The notes: generated by a model not told the origin, from the letters alone. 64,000 bases of DNA from CAG-791 sp963658695 (GCA_963658695.1 CAVKRN010000003.1:1-64000); one strand, 5' to 3'; numbered from the stretch's first letter, positions 17,266-26,483 are shown. A program made the numbers and translations.

Positions 17266-18156
17266 ATGAGTGATTATATGATCCGCGGCATAGCGGCAGG
17301 GGATGAGATTCGCTGCTTTGCCGTGACGGGAAAAGAGCTAGTTGATAAAGCCAGAAAGGCCCACGGGACGAGTCCGACGGCAACAGCAGCGCTGGGGCGG
17401 ACCATGATGGGCGCATTGATGATGAGTGATATGCTCAAAAACGACGATGACCTTCTGACCATTCGCTTTGACGGTGATGGTCCGCTGGGCTCCATTGTCG
17501 TGACAGCGAACCGGCACGGAAGTGTGAAAGGCTATGTGCAGAATCCGCTGGTCATGCTGCCTTTGAAGGAGGATGGACACCTAGATGTCGGCGGTGCTGT
17601 CGGAAAGGGGATGCTGACCGTCATACGTGATCTGGATCTTAAGAATTCCTATCACGGGCAGATTGCCATTCATTCCGGTGAGATTGCCGATGATCTGACG
17701 CACTACTTTGCAGAATCCGAGCAGATTCCGTCTTCTGTCGGTCTGGGCGTGTTGGTGGACACAGATCTTCACGTGAAAAAGGCCGGCGGCTTTTTGATTC
17801 AGCTGATGCCCTTTGCATCCGATGAAACCATAGCCCAGTTGGAGAAGAACCTTTCTGCGATTCCCTATGTGACCGATATGATGGAGGCGGGATTGACGCC
17901 GGAGACCATGCTGCAGAAGGCCCTGGAAGGATTTGATGATCTGCGGATTCTGGAGAAGACGCCGGTGGAGTTTTCATGCAATTGCTCGAGAGACCGCGTG
18001 TCCCGGGCGCTGGCCCTCATCGGAGAAACGGAGCTTTCCTCCATGATTGAGGATGCAAAGCCGGTGGAGCTTTCCTGCCAGTTCTGCGGCAGGAAATATA
18101 CCTTCTCGACTGCGGAGCTGGAAGAGATTCGCAAGGGACTTCAGGTAGGATCATAA
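17266..18156 (+). CDS. hslO: Redox-regulated chaperone Hsp33
   Basis: A 296-residue cytoplasmic holdase activated by oxidative unfolding. The redox zinc centre is visible near the C-terminus as CNCS (CxC) and CQFC (CxxC). The N-terminal domain has the family signature (ARKAHGTSPTATAALGRTMMGAL). The ATG at 17266 has GGAGG seven bases upstream; the frame is open further upstream but without a better start. The short region before it contains TTTGAATCGTTAC, similar to the family B repeat end. A strong bidirectional terminator follows. Confidence 0.95.
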   Translation: MSDYMIRGIAAGDEIRCFAVTGKELVDKARKAHGTSPTATAALGRTMMGALMMSDMLKNDDDLLTIRFDGDGPLGSIVVTANRHGSVKGYVQNPLVMLPLKEDGHLDVGGAVGKGMLTVIRDLDLKNSYHGQIAIHSGEIADDLTHYFAESEQIPSSVGLGVLVDTDLHVKKAGGFLIQLMPFASDETIAQLEKNLSAIPYVTDMMEAGLTPETMLQKALEGFDDLRILEKTPVEFSCNCSRDRVSRALALIGETELSSMIEDAKPVELSCQFCGRKYTFSTAELEEIRKGLQVGS

Positions 18157-18189
18157 GTCGGTACTGAACAGATACATATTTCGTTATAG

Positions 18190-18230
18190 CACTCAAAAAG
18201 GGCAGCCGCGAAGGCTGTCCTTTTTGAGTG
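18190..18230. terminator. Bidirectional terminator between hslO and the transglutaminase-like gene
   Basis: CACTCAAAAAGG (18190-18201) pairs with CCTTTTTGAGTG (18219-18230), with a second stem CAGCC/GGCTG inside. A-runs and T-runs on both sides make it work for both convergent genes. Confidence 0.85.
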
Positions 18231-18249
18231 GTGCAACACCTGCCACTGT

Positions 18250-19665
18250 TTATAGGTGCTGCTTGGATACGAGCTTTCTGGTATCGGTGAAGTCGTGGCC
18301 GGTTAAGCTTCCGTCCGCATACTCGATCTCACCGCACTGATTGTCGTAAGGATCATCACGGAAATACGTCATCGGCGGATCCAGCTGTTTCTGGAACTGA
18401 GAGTTGGAAGGCAGACGGAAAGGATCCAGGTTGCCAAAATAATGGCGCTGGCGCCAGATCTCGCCGCTCCGGTAGGCACCGCCGCCGTAAGAGGGATCCA
18501 CGAACAGCCAGCCGAAGGGAGCAAGGTAAACCATTGCCCAGTCATGGCTTCCGGGCTCGCAGTTAAAGAATTCATTGCCGGACTCCCAGCGGGCCGGAAT
18601 GCCAAGGCAGCGGCAGAGGGTGATGAACATCAGGCCCTGCAGACCGCAGTCACCCTTGCGGTTCATGGCCGCGTATTCGCCCAGATTTTCGATGTTAAAG
18701 TAGCAGCGCACGAAGGAGTAGGTTACCTTTGTGGTGATGTATTCGTAGATGGCGCGTGCCTTCTCAAGCGGTGTTTCAAGACCCTCCGTAATGGTAAGCG
18801 CCAGATCCTTCATAAATGGTGTAAAGCGGATGTGCGGCTGCTGCTCCGCAAGATCCTGCGGCAGAACCTCCTCAGACGGATAGGGCAGCTGCATGGCTGC
18901 GCGGTTAGCCGCCACCGCCTCCTCAGACCAGAGGTCGTGATAAACGCTCTTTACGGTGTATTCGTATTCCACAAAGAACTCGTGGTTTTCAGTAATGTCC
19001 TCCTCGTAGCAGATGGTACGCTGCGGAGCCGTTTCCGGTGCCAGATAGTAATCCTCGGAAGAGGTCTGGAGAAGCTGGATATCGGAAACATACGGGCTGG
19101 CGCAGACGAAGGGGAGATAGACTTTGATATGTCCCGGGCGGAACGCGTCATCGTCTACGCGGATGCTGTGCCGGATGCGGAAACGCCAGGAATCGGAGCC
19201 GTTTTTGTGCATATCCAGAAGTGCTGTGCGGTATTCGTTGTCTGCTGTTTCCGGAAGCTGGGTGATAGGCTCACCTGCGGAAGCCAGACGCTCGGCGTGC
19301 TCCTTGTCGTTTCGCAGCGTGCCAACCATGCTGCGGATAAAATGCTCTTTGCCGTTTACATAAATCCAGTCAACGCGGCCGTTGTCCTGCAGCTCTTTGA
19401 ACTGTTCCTCTGTGAGCTCCGGATAGATGGTTCTGGCCTTTTCCAGCGCTTCCTCGTAGGGGATGGGATAGTCCGAAGGCAGTGCGCGCAGGATTTCCCT
19501 CTCCACGCGGAGCTTGGACTTTAGATTCTCATTGATGTCCTTTTGCAGCCACTTCTCGATCAGGCGTGCCTCACCCTCAAAATCGCCAAACTGTTTGCGG
19601 CTTTCAATATCGGTTGGAAGCGCAGTGCTCAGTGCCTCCAGGTCCTCATAACGAAATGGTTCCAT
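18250..19665 (-). CDS. Transglutaminase-like cysteine protease-fold protein
   Basis: A 471-residue protein with a transglutaminase core in its C-terminal half: Cys in RKGDCGLQGLMFI, His in CEPGSHDWAMVYL and Asp in WLFVDPSYGGG, in the right order for a catalytic triad. The N-terminal 150 residues are helical and charged; the middle is beta-rich. No signal peptide is seen, so it is probably cytoplasmic. The start at 19665 has GGAGG just upstream. It follows a dipeptidase gene by about 90 bases on the same strand, suggesting a peptide-processing role, but the substrate is unknown. Confidence 0.82.
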   Translation of the reverse strand: MEPFRYEDLEALSTALPTDIESRKQFGDFEGEARLIEKWLQKDINENLKSKLRVEREILRALPSDYPIPYEEALEKARTIYPELTEEQFKELQDNGRVDWIYVNGKEHFIRSMVGTLRNDKEHAERLASAGEPITQLPETADNEYRTALLDMHKNGSDSWRFRIRHSIRVDDDAFRPGHIKVYLPFVCASPYVSDIQLLQTSSEDYYLAPETAPQRTICYEEDITENHEFFVEYEYTVKSVYHDLWSEEAVAANRAAMQLPYPSEEVLPQDLAEQQPHIRFTPFMKDLALTITEGLETPLEKARAIYEYITTKVTYSFVRCYFNIENLGEYAAMNRKGDCGLQGLMFITLCRCLGIPARWESGNEFFNCEPGSHDWAMVYLAPFGWLFVDPSYGGGAYRSGEIWRQRHYFGNLDPFRLPSNSQFQKQLDPPMTYFRDDPYDNQCGEIEYADGSLTGHDFTDTRKLVSKQHL

Positions 19666-19756
19666 ACAGCCTCCTTCTTAAAAGTCATTGTCGGATCCAT
19701 AAAACGGTTCCGGATATTCACCGGGCCAAAGACGTCTGTCCCGGTCTCCCTTTGCT

Positions 19757-20884
19757 TCACGCGCGCAGCACATCATCGTACACGCGAAGAACATTCTTAT
19801 AGAAAATACCCTCAATTTCCTCCTGCGTAAAGCCTTTTTCCGCAAGTCCCTCTGCCAGTGCAACCATGCGGTCGGGCGTGCCGTAGTCGAGGAGTCCGCC
19901 GATGCCGTCAAAATCGGTGCCGATGCCGATGCATTCTTTGCCGCCGACATTGATAATGTGCCGGGCATGGGCTGCAATGGCCTCCAGTGTCTGGCGGGGA
20001 TCCTTGTCCTTGGGCTCCAGAAATTCCGGGCAGAAGTTCAGCCCCATGACGCCGCCGTGCTCAGCCAGTTGCCGAATCATGTCGTCGGTCAGGTTCCGGC
20101 CACACCCGCAGACTGCCCTTGCATTGGAATGGCTTGCTACAAAAGGTCCCTTTACGATGCGGCATACGTCGTAGAAACCGGCATCGGACAGGTGCGAGAC
20201 ATCCACCAGCATGCCCATGTCCTGCATGGCTTCCACAAATTCGACGCCCCTTGCCTTGAGGCCGTGATCCTCCTGATCCCGCTTGGGATCAAAGGAAAAA
20301 TAACGCTCCTTGCAGGGATGATTGGGGCTGGCCAGTTCATTTTCATGGTTCCAGGTCAGCGTCATCATCCGGGCACCGGCGTCATACAGTGTCTGCAGAT
20401 GGTCAAGTGATCCCATGCAGCATCCGCCCTCCTCAATGGACAAAAGAGCTGACATCTTGCCCGCCTGCTCGTTGCTGCGGATTTCAGCACCGGTTCTTGC
20501 CTGGGCAATGAGATCCGAATTGGCGGCAAGCTCCTCTTGGAAGGTCTTTACCAGGCAGGAGACCGTGTACCAGGGATCCAGGTATTCAGGGGCGTCGGGA
20601 TTGGCGTGCTCCGGGACATGTGTGACTCCGGCACCGGCATTGGAAGAAACCGTCGAATACGGATTGCGGGTGGGGTCCTCTCCGGGCTCACTGGGATTTT
20701 CTACAAAATCAGCGCGGCGATGAAGATCCACAAAAAGAGCAAGATTCTGGCAAAGGCAATCACCTTTTTGCAACTTCTCCAGATCGATCATCAGATCATT
20801 TTGCCGAAGCGATTTGTTCTCTCCCCGCAGGTGCGAATACCAGATTTCGGAAATTGTGTCGCAGTGCATATCGATGTATTTCAT
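19757..20884 (-). CDS. Membrane-dipeptidase family (M19) dipeptidase
   Basis: A 375-residue zinc dipeptidase related to renal dipeptidase. Motifs: YIDMHCDTISE at the start (HxD), EGGCCMG (bridging Glu), TLTWNHEN, DVSHLSDAGF, ASHSNARAVCG and GIGTDFDGIGG. No signal peptide, so it likely acts in the cytoplasm on imported dipeptides. ATG 20884 has GGAGG six bases upstream; GTG 20890 is an unlikely alternative. It is the first gene of a leftward pair with the transglutaminase-like gene. Confidence 0.92.
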   Translation of the reverse strand: MKYIDMHCDTISEIWYSHLRGENKSLRQNDLMIDLEKLQKGDCLCQNLALFVDLHRRADFVENPSEPGEDPTRNPYSTVSSNAGAGVTHVPEHANPDAPEYLDPWYTVSCLVKTFQEELAANSDLIAQARTGAEIRSNEQAGKMSALLSIEEGGCCMGSLDHLQTLYDAGARMMTLTWNHENELASPNHPCKERYFSFDPKRDQEDHGLKARGVEFVEAMQDMGMLVDVSHLSDAGFYDVCRIVKGPFVASHSNARAVCGCGRNLTDDMIRQLAEHGGVMGLNFCPEFLEPKDKDPRQTLEAIAAHARHIINVGGKECIGIGTDFDGIGGLLDYGTPDRMVALAEGLAEKGFTQEEIEGIFYKNVLRVYDDVLRA

Positions 20885-20908
20885 AGTCACCTCCGTATCA
20901 CATTAATA

Positions 20909-20959
20909 GGTACTGTACAGACGCCACCCTGTCGCTTGGATAGCGAGTGAACTGCAACC
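20909..20959 (-). repeat. Family A intergenic repeat (reverse orientation)
   Basis: Reads TACTGTACAGACGCCACC at the left and GTGAACTGCAACC at the right. On the minus strand it matches the copy at 57954-58000 at both ends. It lies between divergent genes. Confidence 0.7.
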
Positions 20960-21070
20960 ATCGATTTACCATTCTAACACAGTGAAGCGTGAAAGGTGGC
21001 GCCGAATTTTGTTCAGAAAGGGTATAATGTTAGGTATCAATATAGTATGGCTAAAAGGGAGGAGTTTACG

Positions 21071-22048
21071 ATGCGAACAAGAAAACGTGTGGCATGGCTG
21101 GCGGTAGTGATTATGCTCATTTTGGCTGGCTGTCAGAAGGCTGGTGACAAGGGAACAGGTGCTGAGAGCGCGGCACAGGCACAGACAGCTCTGCAGGCGC
21201 AGGAGAGCAGCACAGAGGCTGTTGCGGAGGCGGCAAAGGAAGCGCCTTCCGTTCAGGTTGCGACCGTTTCGACAGAAGATGTGGAGATGGATTATATGGT
21301 ATTTGGTAATGGCGAAAAGGTATTCGTGATTCTGCCGGGACTATCGGTACACAGCGTTATGGGACTGGCCGATTCGGTGGCGGAGGCGTATCAGGACTTT
21401 GCAAAGGAGTATACGGTTTATCTGTTTGACCGGCCCAAGGAGATTGCAGAAGACGTCACCATTCGGGAACTTGCGGATGAGACAGCAGCTGCCATGCAGG
21501 CGCTGCATATAACAGATGCGGACATTCTGGGGGTGTCTCAGGGAGGTATGATCGCGCAGTATCTGGCCATAGATCATCCGGAGCTTGTAGGACGAATGGT
21601 TCTGGGATCTACGCTTTCCAGACCGAATGATACGTTTACACAGATCGTCAATGAATGGATACAGTTGGCCGGTGACAAGGACGAAGAGGGGCTTCTTGGA
21701 TCCTTTGTGGATGCCGTTTATTCGGCGGGCACGCTGGAAGCCTACAGGGACATTTTGATTTCCTCAAACCGCGGAATTACCGATGCGGAATATGAACGTT
21801 TTCTGCGGCTTGCTAAGGCATGCCTGACGTTTGACTGCTATGACGAGCTTTCAAAAATAACGTGTCCGGTGCTGGTACTGGGGGCGGAAGGAGATACGGT
21901 TACAACGCCTGAAGGATCAAGGGAAATTGCTGATGCGCTGCAGTGTGAGCTGTATCTGTATGACGAGGGCTATGGTCATGGTGTCTACGATGAAGCGCCG
22001 GATTACAAGCAGCGCTGCATGGATTTCTTCACTGCAGAAAAAAATTAG
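21071..22048 (+). CDS. Lipoprotein alpha/beta hydrolase
   Basis: A 325-residue lipoprotein. A signal peptide (RKRVAWLAVVIMLILAGC) ends at a lipobox Cys near residue 20, followed by an Ala/Glu/Gln-rich linker to about residue 70. The alpha/beta hydrolase fold has nucleophile Ser in LGVSQGGMI, an acid in GAEGDTVTTP and His in GYGHGVYDE. It should sit on the outer face of the membrane as an esterase or lipase-like enzyme; substrate unknown. The ATG at 21071 has GGGAGGAG upstream, and a TATAAT lies at 21023-21028. It converges on the MarR gene with three bases between stops. Confidence 0.85.
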   Translation: MRTRKRVAWLAVVIMLILAGCQKAGDKGTGAESAAQAQTALQAQESSTEAVAEAAKEAPSVQVATVSTEDVEMDYMVFGNGEKVFVILPGLSVHSVMGLADSVAEAYQDFAKEYTVYLFDRPKEIAEDVTIRELADETAAAMQALHITDADILGVSQGGMIAQYLAIDHPELVGRMVLGSTLSRPNDTFTQIVNEWIQLAGDKDEEGLLGSFVDAVYSAGTLEAYRDILISSNRGITDAEYERFLRLAKACLTFDCYDELSKITCPVLVLGAEGDTVTTPEGSREIADALQCELYLYDEGYGHGVYDEAPDYKQRCMDFFTAEKN

Positions 22049-22051
22049 TCC

Positions 22052-22495
22052 TTAGTCGATATGCTGACTTTGAATCGCGGCTACGCTTTCCAGAAGGGCG
22101 GCGAGATACTCCCGGTTTACCCGCAGGAAGAGCGAGACATCCTCGGAAGGAATGGAACTGTAGAAGCGATCTTCGGCGGCAATCAGAACACCGGCGGTGC
22201 GATCTGCAAGGCAGCGACCTTCTTCGGTCAGGGAGACCAGCGTGTTGCGCTTTTCTCCCTGTGTGATCCGAAGAACGCCCTGCTTTTGCAGGCGCTGCAC
22301 AGAGGAGTTGATGGTGGATTTGGGCTGCCCGGATTCATGGTAGAGCTTGGATTGCCTGCAGCTGCCATCGTGTGCCAGCAGCGCATACAGCACCAGAAAG
22401 TCCGCATCAGACATGCCGCAGGCCGTGGCAAAGTCATGATAGGCGCTGTTAATCTGTTCAACCAGCTGATTAAATTCCTTTACGGTAGAATTCAT
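22052..22495 (-). CDS. MarR-family transcriptional regulator
   Basis: A 147-residue winged-helix regulator. The helix-turn-helix and wing region are QSKLYHESGQPKSTINSSVQ and LRITQGEKRNTLVSLTEEGR. ATG 22495 has AGGAG upstream. It lies 79 bases downstream of the MATE gene on the same strand and is probably cotranscribed. The likely target is the large inverted-repeat operator at 23984-24041, which would give autoregulation and control of the exporter. Ligand unknown. Confidence 0.88.
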   Translation of the reverse strand: MNSTVKEFNQLVEQINSAYHDFATACGMSDADFLVLYALLAHDGSCRQSKLYHESGQPKSTINSSVQRLQKQGVLRITQGEKRNTLVSLTEEGRCLADRTAGVLIAAEDRFYSSIPSEDVSLFLRVNREYLAALLESVAAIQSQHID

Positions 22496-22531
22496 AGCAT
22501 CTCCTGTTACTAATTCAATGTCATAGTACAC

Positions 22532-22576
22532 GTGCCAGCCAAGCGATGGGAGACAGAGAATATCTGTACAGTAATC
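22532..22576 (+). repeat. Partial family A repeat between MATE and MarR genes
   Basis: GCCAGCCAAGCGATGGGAGA followed by TATCTGTACAGTAAT. The same CAGCCAAGCGATGGG start is found in the copy at 41302-41376. Confidence 0.5.
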
Positions 22577-23906
22577 AATAGTGATATTTTCCCTGATAAT
22601 GCCGCAGGCACCACCCCGTCAGAAACAGTGCCAAACCCTCCGCCAGAATGTTGGCGGACCATACACCGTTCAGCCCTAGAAAAAGCGGCAGAACCAAAAT
22701 GGCAAACAGCTGGAACACCAGTGTCCGTCCGAAAGAAATCAAGGCAGAAATTTTCCCATCGTTCAATGCGGTAAAGAAAGAAGATCCCCAGATATTAAAT
22801 CCCATCAAAAGGAATGTGAAGATGAAAATTCGGAACCCATGGACCGTCAACGCCAGAAGCTCGGCATCGTAGCTGACAAAGATCATGGCGAGCGGCCGCG
22901 CAAAGATCTGCGCCAGAATGGTCAGGAGGATCGAAGAGACCGCAATGATGCTAAGCCCCTTTTGGCGAAGGCCCTGCAGTTCTGCGTGGTTTCCGGCACC
23001 GTAGTGGTAGCTGACAATGGAAGCACTGCCCATGGAGTACCCGACGAATACGGCAACGAAAATAAAGAATACATACATGATCACGCCGTAGGCCGCAACC
23101 CCGCTCTCACCGGCCAGCTTCATCAGCTGCATATTATAGAGCATTGTCACAAGGTTTGACGAAAGGTTTGTCATCAGCTCCGAAGAGCCGTTTAGAATAA
23201 CTTTGCCAATGGCAGCGGGATTCCAGCGGGTCTTTCCCAGATGCAGCGGACTGTTTCCGGGAAGAATGAAGTAGATCAAGGGCAGAAGTCCGCCGATACA
23301 CTGGCTGATGACGGTGGCAGCGGCAGCTCCGGCAACGCCCATGGAGAAAACGGCCAGAAAAAGTCCATCCAGAACCATGTTGGTAAGGCCGGCCGCGATT
23401 GTGACGGCAAGTCCTAAGTGCGGCTTCTCTGCTGCAATCAGGAAATTCTGGAAAAAGTACTGCAGCATAAAGGAGCATTGGCCGAGCATCAGAATGCGGC
23501 CGTAGGTGATGCAGTAGGGGAGCATGGCATCGGTGGCACCCAGGAGAACCGCTACCGGCCGGAGCGTCAGAAATCCAATCACAGACAAAATGACACCGAC
23601 AGCCAGCAGCACGTAAACCACCAGAGAGAAGATTTCGTTTGCTTCTTTGTGGCGGCCCTGGCCGCGAACCATCGATACCAGTGCGGTTCCGCCGCTTCCG
23701 AACATGAAGCCGATGCCGCCGAACATCATGGTATAGGGAAGGATCAGGTTCACTGCGGCAAAGGCCGTTGCACCGGCATAGTTGGATACAAAAAAGCCGT
23801 CCACGACGCCGTAGATGGAAGTGAAGATCATCATGGCGATGGAAGGGAGCGTAAAGCGCAAAAGCTTACGAATGGTAAAGTGTTCAGAGAGCTGAATCTG
23901 CTGCAT
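22575..23906 (-). CDS. MATE-family multidrug/sodium antiporter
   Basis: A 443-residue membrane exporter with about twelve hydrophobic segments. The family start (LLRFTLPSIAMMIFTSIYGV, VDGFFVSNYAG) and MFGGIGFMFGSGGTAL are characteristic of the NorM/DinF group. ATG 23906 has GGAGG upstream. Transcription probably starts near 24008 at a consensus promoter overlapped by a large operator, and a MarR gene follows in the operon. A drug or toxic-metabolite efflux role is inferred from family; the substrate is not predictable. Confidence 0.92.
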   Translation of the reverse strand: MQQIQLSEHFTIRKLLRFTLPSIAMMIFTSIYGVVDGFFVSNYAGATAFAAVNLILPYTMMFGGIGFMFGSGGTALVSMVRGQGRHKEANEIFSLVVYVLLAVGVILSVIGFLTLRPVAVLLGATDAMLPYCITYGRILMLGQCSFMLQYFFQNFLIAAEKPHLGLAVTIAAGLTNMVLDGLFLAVFSMGVAGAAAATVISQCIGGLLPLIYFILPGNSPLHLGKTRWNPAAIGKVILNGSSELMTNLSSNLVTMLYNMQLMKLAGESGVAAYGVIMYVFFIFVAVFVGYSMGSASIVSYHYGAGNHAELQGLRQKGLSIIAVSSILLTILAQIFARPLAMIFVSYDAELLALTVHGFRIFIFTFLLMGFNIWGSSFFTALNDGKISALISFGRTLVFQLFAILVLPLFLGLNGVWSANILAEGLALFLTGWCLRHYQGKYHY

Positions 23907-23983
23907 AAAAACCTCCTGCTGCATGGACATAAAGCGATATCACCATGCAGAGGTGCTTGCAGCGGCAAGGCATTCTGCATGAT

Positions 23984-24043
23984 GACATATGTCCGAAATC
24001 GTACATTTACTGATAACATAGTACGATTTCGGACATATGTCAA
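23984..24043 (-). promoter_or_regulatory. MATE-marR promoter with 21-bp inverted-repeat operator
   Basis: On the minus strand TTGACA (24043-24038), 17 bases, TATGTT (24020-24015) forms a near-consensus promoter. Two perfect 21-bp inverted arms flank the -10 box: 23984-24004 and 24021-24041, 16 bases apart. Each arm contains ACATATGT and CGAAATCGTAC. One arm fills the -35/-10 spacer and the other covers the start point, ideal for repression by the MarR protein. Confidence 0.8.
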
Positions 24044-24256
24044 CTGCGGAATGCTGCAGGCGGTTTCGGTTGGTGTTGACGCTGTTATTCTGGAAAGCCA
24101 TCGAAATTGGATCGAAAAGTCCCCGGTGAAAAGTCTTACCCTCAGCGCCGGATACCTGAATCGTCACATGCGAGGAATGTATGAAAGCAGTTCATTTATT
24201 GAACAATCACATAAATAATCCGATGGGAATGGATGGCGGGCTTTTTTTTCCTGGCA
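24044..24256. other. Intergenic stretch without a recognised gene
   Basis: Between the divergent MATE and opp operons. It holds a small dyad GTTCA/TGAAC near 24189-24203 and a T-run at 24241-24249. No riboswitch or gene was recognised. Confidence 0.4.
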
Positions 24257-24281
24257 GCGTTACAGTAAATTACTGTAACGC
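24257..24281. promoter_or_regulatory. 25-bp perfect palindrome upstream of opp
   Basis: GCGTTACAGTAA and TTACTGTAACGC flank a single central A. It is 27 bases before the -35 box of the opp promoter. The symmetry suits an operator for an activator or repressor; the inner TTACTGTAAC resembles the ends of the dispersed repeats. Confidence 0.6.
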
Positions 24282-24308
24282 TTTAGCGCAGAAAATTCCT
24301 GTTTTGTG

Positions 24309-24337
24309 TTGACAGCACGCCGTTTGGATTTTATCAT
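24309..24337 (+). promoter_or_regulatory. opp operon promoter
   Basis: TTGACA (24309-24314), 17 bases, TATCAT (24332-24337): near-consensus sigma-A promoter about 70 bases before the oppA start. Confidence 0.8.
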
Positions 24338-24406
24338 CGTATACAATTATACAGAATCCGCCTCGGCGGCCTGTATGGCAACTATTCATTGCTAAAGGAG
24401 GATATT

Positions 24407-26383
24407 ATGAAAAAGACCAGTAAGCTTCTTGCGGGAATGCTGGCGGGCGTTATGGCTGCGTCCCTGGCCGCCTGCGGCAGCAGCTCCTCGGGATCTGCAG
24501 ACAGCACAGGTGCAGGGACCGAGAGTGCCAGCGCTTCGTCCGATGAGAAGGTAACCTACCGGACACTGTATTCCGGAGAGGTTCAGACACTGAACTATCT
24601 GACCACCAGCACGACCAATGATTACGCCATCAGCGCGAACATCATTGACTGCCTGGTAGATTACGATTCCTACGGAAACATCATCCCCGGGCTTGCCGAG
24701 AGCTGGGAGTCCAACGAGGACATGACGGAGTGGACCTTCCACATTCGTCAGGGCGCCAAGTGGGTGGACAACACCGGCAAGGAAGTTGCTGATGTAACCG
24801 CAAATGACTGGGTTGCAGCGGCCCGCTACGTAAATAACGCAGCCAACGAGTCGGACAACCAGTACATGTATGATACCGGTGCTGTAGTTCACAACGCACA
24901 GGCTTACTATGATTACACTGCATACATGCTGGCCAGCGAGGACGGCACCAGAACAACAGACGATGACGGAAATGAAATCGAGCCGGTGGATGAGGTAAAG
25001 GCTGAGGATATCGGCGTTACAGCAACCGATGACTACACACTGGTATATACACTGGATGTTCCCTGCTCCTTCTTTACCAGCATCGTTTCCTACACGTCCT
25101 ATATGCCGGTTGCACAGGCTTGCCTGGATGAGTACGGCGATTCCTTCGGCCTCGACAACGAGAGCCTCTGGTACAACGGCGCTTACATCCTGGATACCTA
25201 TGAGCCCCAGGAGAAGCACGTACTGGCTAAGAACGCATCCTACTGGGACAAGGACAACGTATACATCGACGAGATCGTTTCTACCTATAATGCAGATGCA
25301 TCCAGCGTAGAAGCGAACATGTACAAGAACGGCGAGATTGACTACGCAAGCATTAGCGCAGACCTTCTGGATTCCTGGCTCAACGATGACGCGGTCAAGG
25401 ATCAGGTACACGGTTCTCGTCCGTCCAACTCCTTCAGCTACTTCTATGCATTCAACTTTGATCCGGAGTTCGATGAGCAGTATGAGCCGGAGAACTGGAA
25501 GATCGCTGTTAACAACGAGAACTTCCGTAAGGCTCTGATGGCTTCTTTGGACCGCGTAAAGGCACTGACCGTCAGCGAGCCGTACAACCCGGAAAGCCTT
25601 CTGAACAACTCGGTAACACCTGCAAACTTTGCAGCAGCTGCCGGCAAGGATTACACACAGTACGACGCACTGGCAGATATTACAAACGGCGACAGCTTTG
25701 ATGCCGCAAAGGCCGTGGAGTATCGCGACAAGGCCAAGGAAGAGCTGACAGCAGCCGGCTGCACCTTCCCGATCAAGGTTCTGATGCCTTACAATCCTTC
25801 CAGCACCAACTGGGATAAGGAGTGCCAGGTTGTGGAGCAGCAGATGGAAGGTGTTCTCGGAACCGATTTCATCGACATCATTGTAGAGGCTGGTCCGGAG
25901 ACCGGATTCCTTTCTGCAGTACGCCGCAGCGGCAAGTATGCATTCATGAAGTGTAACTGGGGCGCTGACTACGCAGATCCGCAGACCTGGGCTGAGCCGT
26001 TTGGCGAGGGCAACAACTACAACTTCTGGGATACTTCTGAGGATTCTGCAACGCAGGCAATCTACAAGGAGTGGAGCGAGAAGGTAGAAGAGGCTTCTGC
26101 AATCTATGATGATGACGAGGCTCGCTATACTGCATTTGCGGAGGCAGAGAGCCTTCTGATCGATCATGCCATCATCGTTCCGTTCAGCATTTCCAGCGGC
26201 GACGGCTATGTCGTGTCCAAGCTGAATCCGCTTGAGGGTGAGTACGCTCCTTACGGCGTAGCAACCGAGAGATACAAGTATCAGCACCTTGGCGACACAT
26301 CCATGAGCATGGACGAGTTCAAGGCCGCTATGCAGCAGTGGGAAGAGGAGAGAACCGCTTCTCTTGCATCTGCAGCAGAGTAA
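24407..26383 (+). CDS. oppA: Oligopeptide ABC transporter substrate-binding lipoprotein
   Basis: A 658-residue family 5 solute-binding protein. The signal peptide (KLLAGMLAGVMAASLAAC) ends in a lipobox, then a Ser/Ala/Gly linker. The mature protein has the typical start (TLYSGEVQTLNYLTTSTTND) and binding-domain segments (GLAESWESNEDMTEWTFHIR). It is larger than most OppA proteins. It captures peptides outside and delivers them to OppBC. Strong promoter, AGGAGG ribosome site and biased codons suggest high expression. A hairpin separates it from the permease genes. Confidence 0.93.
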   Translation: MKKTSKLLAGMLAGVMAASLAACGSSSSGSADSTGAGTESASASSDEKVTYRTLYSGEVQTLNYLTTSTTNDYAISANIIDCLVDYDSYGNIIPGLAESWESNEDMTEWTFHIRQGAKWVDNTGKEVADVTANDWVAAARYVNNAANESDNQYMYDTGAVVHNAQAYYDYTAYMLASEDGTRTTDDDGNEIEPVDEVKAEDIGVTATDDYTLVYTLDVPCSFFTSIVSYTSYMPVAQACLDEYGDSFGLDNESLWYNGAYILDTYEPQEKHVLAKNASYWDKDNVYIDEIVSTYNADASSVEANMYKNGEIDYASISADLLDSWLNDDAVKDQVHGSRPSNSFSYFYAFNFDPEFDEQYEPENWKIAVNNENFRKALMASLDRVKALTVSEPYNPESLLNNSVTPANFAAAAGKDYTQYDALADITNGDSFDAAKAVEYRDKAKEELTAAGCTFPIKVLMPYNPSSTNWDKECQVVEQQMEGVLGTDFIDIIVEAGPETGFLSAVRRSGKYAFMKCNWGADYADPQTWAEPFGEGNNYNFWDTSEDSATQAIYKEWSEKVEEASAIYDDDEARYTAFAEAESLLIDHAIIVPFSISSGDGYVVSKLNPLEGEYAPYGVATERYKYQHLGDTSMSMDEFKAAMQQWEEERTASLASAAE

Positions 26384-26452
26384 ACGTTGCTACTATCGGA
26401 TTACAGAAATGACTTCAGTGGATGCGCACATACAAAACTGGTGCATCACATT

Positions 26453-26483
26453 TCCGACAGGTGCTGATAAGGCATCTGTCGGA
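26453..26483 (+). terminator. Intercistronic hairpin between oppA and oppB
   Basis: TCCGACAG (26453-26460) pairs with CTGTCGGA (26476-26483), extended by TGC/GCA. Only TTTC follows. Such hairpins after binding-protein genes stabilise the upstream mRNA or reduce read-through, giving more OppA than permease. Confidence 0.55.

Noticed and set aside
18442..19524. 360-codon open frame antisense to the transglutaminase-like gene
   Set aside because: The minus-strand protein has an intact catalytic triad; the opposite frame is a codon-bias artefact.
24392..26287. 631-codon open frame antisense to oppA
   Set aside because: The plus strand encodes a clear OppA with lipobox, ribosome site and promoter. 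The antisense product has no domain and reflects the strong codon bias of oppA.
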